A program made the position numbers and the translations under genes. A stretch of DNA of 6,537 nt, from assembly GCA_903959115.1 (NCBI GenBank), contig CAJBVU010000251.1:1-6537 (forward strand), given 5' to 3'. Below are positions 1 to 4,039 of the stretch, in pieces; position 1 is the first letter of the stretch, and every line of letters starts with the position of its first letter. Origin of the DNA: an uncultured Bacteroidota bacterium. GTDB taxonomy: Bacteria; Bacteroidota; Bacteroidia; NS11-12g; UBA955. The notes under the pieces are model-generated. The model was not told where the DNA came from and did no database searches. It saw only the letters and a program-made list of their open reading frames with translations.

Positions 1-557
1 CAGATATGCCGGTGGATTGTACCATTCACTTCAAGAATCTCAAAAAAACGCCCATCATTTTTGCTTATGAAAAAGTGAGTGTCGATTTCCCTGTGGTTTG
101 GGATGTGTCTTTTTGCGATAATAGAAATTGCTATGCGTCATTTTTGGATAAGGATACGATGGCTAAGGTGGCTCCCAATGGCGAAGCTTCTTTGAAAATT
201 ACGGTTTTCCCAAATGGAAAGGCGGATACTGCTATTGTGAAATATGCATTGTGGGATTATGACAATGCATCGGATAGAGATACCATTACTTGGAATATTT
301 ACATTCGTTGGGGTGCTGATACAAAAACATGGATTGCTGAAGCGGTGCAAGTGTATCCTAATCCAGTTGTGGATGTGTTGAATGTTTCTGCTTTGGGCAA
401 TGCTACTTTTGATGTTGTTGATTCTAAGGGTGCCGTTGTAAAGAATTCGGCGCCGATTGATGGCCGTATGGATGTCTCTGAGTTGACAGCCGGTTTGTAT
501 TTCGTTCGTTGTCAATCTGTTGACAAAGTGCAAACGATTTCATTTGTAAAGAAATAA
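1..557 (+). CDS. Secreted protein with type A T9SS C-terminal sorting domain (5' partial)
   Basis: This is the C-terminal part of an exported protein whose beginning lies left of the window. The frame is open to the left edge. The first ATG, at base 6, is probably internal because no signal peptide follows it and T9SS cargo must first cross the inner membrane by Sec. Counting from that ATG, about 110 residues form a beta-rich segment with two close cysteines (C37 and C42, in FCDNRNCY) that could form a disulfide. I recall similar segments in small Bacteroidota T9SS proteins, but I cannot name the domain. From residue 117 a sorting domain follows: YPNP, VLNV, FDVVDSKG, then MDVSEL, GLYFVR and a basic end, FVKK. 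That pattern is the type A Por secretion signal, so the protein is expected to cross the outer membrane and be cleaved and attached or released. Its function is unknown. The next gene starts 24 bases downstream. Confidence 0.88.
   Translation, partial: DMPVDCTIHFKNLKKTPIIFAYEKVSVDFPVVWDVSFCDNRNCYASFLDKDTMAKVAPNGEASLKITVFPNGKADTAIVKYALWDYDNASDRDTITWNIYIRWGADTKTWIAEAVQVYPNPVVDVLNVSALGNATFDVVDSKGAVVKNSAPIDGRMDVSELTAGLYFVRCQSVDKVQTISFVKK
342..554 (+). other. Type IX secretion C-terminal sorting domain (type A)
   Basis: About 70 C-terminal residues of the first gene. The order of motifs is the family signature: YPNP near the start, a VLNV strand, the FDVVDSKGAVV strand pair, MDVSEL-TAGLYFVR, and a last strand ending in two lysines. 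In this family the domain directs translocation through the T9SS pore and is removed by the sortase-like PorU. The presence of the domain is seen directly; its processing is inferred from the family. Confidence 0.9.
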
Positions 558-581
558 TTCTAATTTTCCACTGGATTCGGC

Positions 582-2630
582 ATGTTAGGCATTCCAGTAT
601 GGGCGTGGATAATCGTTCTTTTGGCCGCCATCGGGCTGTCGACTTTACATTATTATAAAATTTTACGCAATCGGGGCTCCCAAATTTGGTGGGTGGCTTT
701 TGCATTGCGCGTCCTTGGATATGCTGGAGTTCTGTTATTGTTATTCAATCCTTGGTGGCAGCTACAAGAGGAAAAGGTAGAGACGCCTGTTTTGTTGGTT
801 TACGAAGATCGAAGTGCGTCGGTTGATTCAGCATCGCTCGAAAAATGGAAGTCGATGTCAACGGAGCTCGCATCGATGAATAAAATGCGGATTCAGCGTT
901 TTGGGTTTGCCCACGATGTTTTTTCTGGTGATTCCGTATCGAACAAAGATAAATTTAGAAGCAACTTGTCGGCCGTAATGCGCCATGCTACGGCTAAGTC
1001 GGCCACGGCTCCTTTGGGCGGGATGGTGATAATGACGGATGGGATCATGAATGAAGGGCTTGATCCTTTGATGGGTTCATTGCCACCGCAAACGCCAATC
1101 ATCGCGGTGGGTGCGGGGAATACTGCGCCGAGAATTGATGCGTTGGTGGGTGGGTTGTTGTGTAATGAAGAGGTCTTTTTGGGTAATTCTTTTGCTGTGG
1201 AGGCAAGCATCCGTGCGGTTAAATTGGCTGGTGAGTCTGTAGTTGTTCGATGCTTGGTTGGCCAGGATGAGGTGGGTCGTTTGATTTGGACTGTGGCGTC
1301 GGCATCGGATTGGAAGCGGGTGAATTTTGATATCAAACCAAAATCGATGGGTTTAAAGCGGGTGAGTATTTTAGTGACGCCATTGAAAGGAGAATTGAAT
1401 CTTGTAAATAACAGCCAAACGAAATATGTGAAGGTGGTGGATGAGCGCAAGAAGGTGGAGATTTTGTTTGCTGCACCGCATCCCGATGTTTCGGCGATTG
1501 GCAGGGCTTTGGGCAGTGAAGGTCAGTTTACTTGCGTTGCAAAGTCTAAGAATGACCGTAACAATAACGCGGATGTATATATTTTGCATGGATGGAATTG
1601 GACGGATAAATCGGATTTAGGCTGGTTGTCGGGTCAATTGAATCGAGGCAAGGCGATATGGATTTTTGCAACCCCGGGGATGCAATGGGGTGGTTTGGGT
1701 AGTGTTTTTGGTGTGAATTGGGGTTCGGTGTCATCCATTTGGCAAGATGCGCAACCTCAATGGAACGACGGTTTTTCTGGATGGAGTCCAACATCGGAAG
1801 AGTCGTTGCGATGGGGGAATATGCCCCCTGTAAAGTCGCCGGTGGTGAAATTGGCATCGCCCATGGGTAGTTCGGCGGTATTATGGCAAAAGTGGGGTGG
1901 TGCGGCAACGCAGTTGCCGCTGATGAGCACATGGAAAGTTGGGAATTCGGGGGTAGGGATGTTTTTTGGGGAGGGTATTTGGCGCTGGAGAATCGAGGAT
2001 CGCAAGGAAGGAGAAGGGAAGGTATTTGACGCTTGGGTGAGGCGAATGACGGGGCTGTTGGCTGCGGGGTCATCGGCAAAAAAATCATTGGAAATTTCGA
2101 TATCGAAACAGCAATTCGATCTTTCGGAGGAGTTGATTGTTCGCGTGATTTGCAGAGATAAGGCGGGTGATTTTGATGATGCGATTGCCAGAACTTTGAA
2201 AATTGGTAAGCTAGGTAAATTGGGTGGTGAGGAATTTGTTCAGGTGGCGTTGGAAAAGGATAAAGGCGGTTGGCGCGGTGTGGTGACAGGTTTGGGTGAG
2301 GGCGAATATAAACTGATTGCCGAGGGTGGGATCGATCGAACCTCGGTGGAAAAACAGATTGCTGTGGTGAATCAACCGATGGAGATGATGGATTTGCAGG
2401 CGAATCATGGGTTGCTGACGTCGTTAGCGACACGTTCAGATGGCGGATTTTGCAGGGTTGGCGAGGTGGATGCGTTTCGTAAGTTATTGAATGATAAATT
2501 GAATCAGGTGCCGGTGATGCGACAGGAGGTGAGCAATAAGCATTGGTGGGATTCGGTTTTCTGGTTTATTGTCATCGTATTGAGTTTTGGTGGCGAGTGG
2601 GGAATTCGTCGTTGGATGGGTAAATACTGA
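582..2630 (+). CDS. Membrane-anchored vWA-domain protein, function unknown
   Basis: A 682-residue inner-membrane protein. Two hydrophobic helices lie at about residues 5-25 and 36-57, and a third at about 657-672, ending in EWGIRRWMGKY; family relatives often end in a similar EW..RR pattern. Between them is a large domain, probably periplasmic. Residues 70-180 look like a compact vWA fold: DRSAS at 76-80 gives the D-x-S-x-S metal-site (MIDAS) motif, and VIMTDG at 149-154 supplies the later aspartate. A beta-rich part follows (about 185-285). Then comes VEILFAAPHPDVSAIGRAL from 292, which resembles the class I glutamine-amidotransferase-like fold of similar membrane proteins but shows no catalytic triad I can identify. 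Residues 338-469 are very rich in tryptophan. The start at 582 is chosen because it places the first helix at the N-terminus; no Shine-Dalgarno is visible. The gene lies 24 bases after a T9SS cargo gene and 30 before mnmA. It is not one of the standard Bat operon genes. The family assignment is good; the role is unknown. Confidence 0.85.
   Translation: MLGIPVWAWIIVLLAAIGLSTLHYYKILRNRGSQIWWVAFALRVLGYAGVLLLLFNPWWQLQEEKVETPVLLVYEDRSASVDSASLEKWKSMSTELASMNKMRIQRFGFAHDVFSGDSVSNKDKFRSNLSAVMRHATAKSATAPLGGMVIMTDGIMNEGLDPLMGSLPPQTPIIAVGAGNTAPRIDALVGGLLCNEEVFLGNSFAVEASIRAVKLAGESVVVRCLVGQDEVGRLIWTVASASDWKRVNFDIKPKSMGLKRVSILVTPLKGELNLVNNSQTKYVKVVDERKKVEILFAAPHPDVSAIGRALGSEGQFTCVAKSKNDRNNNADVYILHGWNWTDKSDLGWLSGQLNRGKAIWIFATPGMQWGGLGSVFGVNWGSVSSIWQDAQPQWNDGFSGWSPTSEESLRWGNMPPVKSPVVKLASPMGSSAVLWQKWGGAATQLPLMSTWKVGNSGVGMFFGEGIWRWRIEDRKEGEGKVFDAWVRRMTGLLAAGSSAKKSLEISISKQQFDLSEELIVRVICRDKAGDFDDAIARTLKIGKLGKLGGEEFVQVALEKDKGGWRGVVTGLGEGEYKLIAEGGIDRTSVEKQIAVVNQPMEMMDLQANHGLLTSLATRSDGGFCRVGEVDAFRKLLNDKLNQVPVMRQEVSNKHWWDSVFWFIVIVLSFGGEWGIRRWMGKY
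789..1121 (+). other. vWA-like domain with MIDAS motif
   Basis: Residues about 70-180 of the membrane protein. LLVYEDRSAS carries the D76-x-S78-x-S80 motif at the end of a hydrophobic strand. GGMVIMTDG carries D153 at the end of a second strand, followed by a third strand, PIIAVGAG. This strand-motif order is that of vWA domains, which bind Mg2+ or Mn2+ and protein partners. The domain is shorter than the usual 170-200 residues, and I could not place the MIDAS threonine with certainty. Confidence 0.75.
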
Positions 2631-2660
2631 TTTTAGCAAAACAATCCCGAACTTTGTGGC

Positions 2661-3848
2661 ATGGCACGCATTGTTGTGGGTATGAGTGGCGGGGTGGATA
2701 GTTCCGTTGTGGCTTTGTTGTTAAAGCAGCAGGGGCATGAGGTGATTGGTTTGTTTATGCGGAATTGGAACGATGCGAGCGTTACTTTAGAGGATGAGTG
2801 CCCATGGATCGAAGACAGTCGCGATGCGATGTTGGTAGCCGAACATTTGGGGATTCCTTTTCAGGTGTTGGACTTGAGTGGGATTTACAAGGAGCGAATT
2901 GTTGACTATATGTTTGAGGAGTATGGAAAGGGTAGGACGCCCAATCCAGATGTCTTGTGCAATCGCGAAATCAAGTTTGATGTTTTTTTGGATGAAGCTT
3001 TGAAGTTGGGTGCGGATTTTGTGGCCACGGGACATTATGTCCGCAAGGAGGTTGTTTTGGTTGATGGGGCGGAGGAATATCGATTGATGAGTGGATTGGA
3101 CAAGAACAAGGATCAGAGTTATTTTTTATGTCAGTTGAATCAGTTTCAATTGAGCAAGGCATTGTTCCCTATTGGGGATTTGGAAAAATCGGAGGTGAGG
3201 AGGTTGGCCGCCGAAGGCGGCTTGTCTACGGCGACAAAGAAAGATAGCCAAGGTTTGTGTTTTATTGGTCATGTGAGTTTGCCGGATTTCTTGCAGCAAC
3301 AGCTCAAGGTTAAGGAAGGCGACGTGATAGAGATTGACGCAAATGGAATTGCAGCCCAAAGGGAGTTGAATCGGACGAATTCAATGCAGGGATTGGATGA
3401 TTATCATCAGTGGCACTCAAAATTTTCATCATCAGATGGACTTGTAATTGGAAAGCATCAAGGTGCACATTTTTATACACGCGGACAACGGAGAGGATTG
3501 CAAATTGGTGGCAAACCGTTGCCATTGTTTGTTCTACAAACAGATGTGACAAATAATGTCATTTTTGTTGGACAAGGTGAGGATCACCCAGGACTGTTGT
3601 CGATGGGGTTGTTTGTACTTGAAAATGAATCCTGCTGGGTAAGGCCAAGTATGAGGTCTAAAGTGTTGAATTGTAATGATTTGACGTGTAAATATAGGTA
3701 TCGACAAACGTCGGTATCGTGTACGTTGCAGGTGCATGAATTGGGTTATCAAGTTGTATTTAAAGCGCCTCAGAAATCCATTACTTCGGGTCAGTTTGTT
3801 GCTATTTATTTAGAGGATGAAATCGTATTTAGCGGCGCTATTTTTTAA
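2661..3848 (+). CDS. mnmA: tRNA-specific 2-thiouridylase MnmA
   Basis: MnmA makes 2-thiouridine at wobble position 34 of tRNAs for Lys, Glu and Gln. It activates the uridine with ATP and inserts sulfur delivered as a persulfide. The 395-residue protein starts at its N-type ATP pyrophosphatase domain, with the P-loop SGGVDSS at residues 9-15. C100 in PNPDVLCN and C200 in DSQGLCFIG match the two catalytic cysteines. Other family marks are ATGHY (123-127), DQSYFL (151-156), the tRNA-contact block HQGAHFYTRGQRRGL (266-280) and SGQFVAIY (376-383) in the C-terminal beta barrel. It is about 27 residues longer than the E. coli enzyme, mostly in the stretch before the HQGAH block (about 220-262), which I recall as normal for Bacteroidota. 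Nothing essential is missing. The start is fixed by the P-loop lying nine residues in. It follows the vWA gene by 30 bases and is followed by a hairpin terminator 77 bases after its stop. Confidence 0.97.
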   Translation: MARIVVGMSGGVDSSVVALLLKQQGHEVIGLFMRNWNDASVTLEDECPWIEDSRDAMLVAEHLGIPFQVLDLSGIYKERIVDYMFEEYGKGRTPNPDVLCNREIKFDVFLDEALKLGADFVATGHYVRKEVVLVDGAEEYRLMSGLDKNKDQSYFLCQLNQFQLSKALFPIGDLEKSEVRRLAAEGGLSTATKKDSQGLCFIGHVSLPDFLQQQLKVKEGDVIEIDANGIAAQRELNRTNSMQGLDDYHQWHSKFSSSDGLVIGKHQGAHFYTRGQRRGLQIGGKPLPLFVLQTDVTNNVIFVGQGEDHPGLLSMGLFVLENESCWVRPSMRSKVLNCNDLTCKYRYRQTSVSCTLQVHELGYQVVFKAPQKSITSGQFVAIYLEDEIVFSGAIF

Positions 3849-3871
3849 ATGTGGATAACGCATTTCGAATT

Positions 3872-3921
3872 ATGTCATGAAAATGTCACAAATGCTATTC
3901 TAAATACAACGAAAATGACAT
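3872..3921. repeat. Spaced ATGTCA repeats, two direct and one inverted
   Basis: ATGTCA occurs at 3872-3877 and 3883-3888, and its reverse complement TGACAT at 3916-3921. The starts are 11 and 33 bases apart, so all three sites fall on about the same face of the helix. The outer pair extends to a perfect 7-base inverted repeat (ATGTCAT at 3872-3878, ATGACAT at 3915-3921). Such spacing can mark binding sites for a regulator of the downstream gene, but short AT-rich words also recur by chance. The repeats are seen directly; binding is only a possibility. Confidence 0.4.
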
Positions 3922-3925
3922 GAAT

Positions 3926-3961
3926 CGCGTTACCTTCAGGTAACGCGTTATAATTTTTTTT
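3926..3961 (+). terminator. Rho-independent terminator-like hairpin after mnmA
   Basis: CGCGTTACC at 3926-3934 and GGTAACGCG at 3939-3947 form a perfect 9-bp stem around a TTCA loop. Six bases (TTATAA) separate the stem from a run of eight T at 3954-3961. The strong stem and T-run point to termination of plus-strand transcription, probably of mnmA. The spacer is longer than in a textbook terminator, which may weaken it. No T-run lies on the other side, so it is not bidirectional. It ends six bases before the next start codon, so it could also act as an attenuator or as a structure affecting translation of that gene. Confidence 0.75.
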
Positions 3962-3967
3962 ATTGAA

Positions 3968-4039
3968 ATGAAATCTACCTTAAAAGCGGCCTTATTGGTT
4001 GTACTATTTATTTTTAGTTTCTGTGCCAAATCGGAGGCT
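3968..4039 (+). other. Sec signal peptide
   Basis: The first 24 residues have lysines at 2 and 6, a hydrophobic core (about 7-18, LLVVLFIFSF) and a polar end, AKSEA, before Q25, giving a signal peptidase I site with S22 and A24. C19 follows phenylalanine, so the lipobox needed for a lipoprotein is poor. An N-terminal glutamine after cleavage is common among exported Bacteroidota proteins and can be cyclised to pyroglutamate; that step is inferred here. Confidence 0.85.

Larger units (their letters stand above)
3849..3967. promoter_or_regulatory. Intergenic leader between mnmA and the surface-protein gene
   Basis: This 119-base stretch is the only sizeable gap in the window. It must hold the end of the mnmA transcript and, most likely, the promoter of the next gene. 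I find no good match to the Bacteroidota promoter consensus (TTTG near -33 and TAnnTTTG near -7). A TATAAT lies at 3949-3954 and an overlapping TAATTTTT at 3951-3958, but neither has a matching upstream box, and both would start transcription almost at the ATG. The gap also holds ATGTCA repeats and a terminator-like hairpin, listed separately. The regulatory role is inferred from position only. Confidence 0.45.

Noticed and set aside
138..533. A 131-codon minus-strand open frame
   Set aside because: It overlaps the T9SS sorting domain on the opposite strand, and its translation has no recognisable features.
543..568. TTTG at 543-546 and TAATTTTC at 561-568 as a promoter for the vWA gene
   Set aside because: The downstream box is one base off the Bacteroidota consensus, but the gap between the boxes is 14 bases rather than about 19-21, and the upstream box lies inside the preceding gene.
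893..1450. A 185-codon minus-strand open frame
   Set aside because: Antisense to the well-supported vWA domain and without any recognisable protein feature; it arises from the skewed base composition.
1546..2433. A 295-codon open frame on the minus strand, rich in proline, serine and histidine
   Set aside because: It lies entirely inside the vWA gene, and its composition is what the complement of G-rich coding DNA gives. It shows no domain, signal peptide or recognisable motif.
2646..2660. AACTTTG just before mnmA as a promoter element
   Set aside because: It lacks the TA of TAnnTTTG, has no matching upstream box, and would start transcription at or beyond the start codon.
3540..3660. Extra length in MnmA as a sign of fusion or a second domain
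   Set aside because: The barrel region here aligns with my memory of ordinary Bacteroidota MnmA (GQGEDHPGL and following strands). The additional residues lie earlier and look like a lineage-specific loop.
3998..4039. Lipoprotein signal with C19 in the last protein
   Set aside because: The residue before the cysteine is phenylalanine, not glycine, alanine or serine, while SEA|Q is a good signal peptidase I site.
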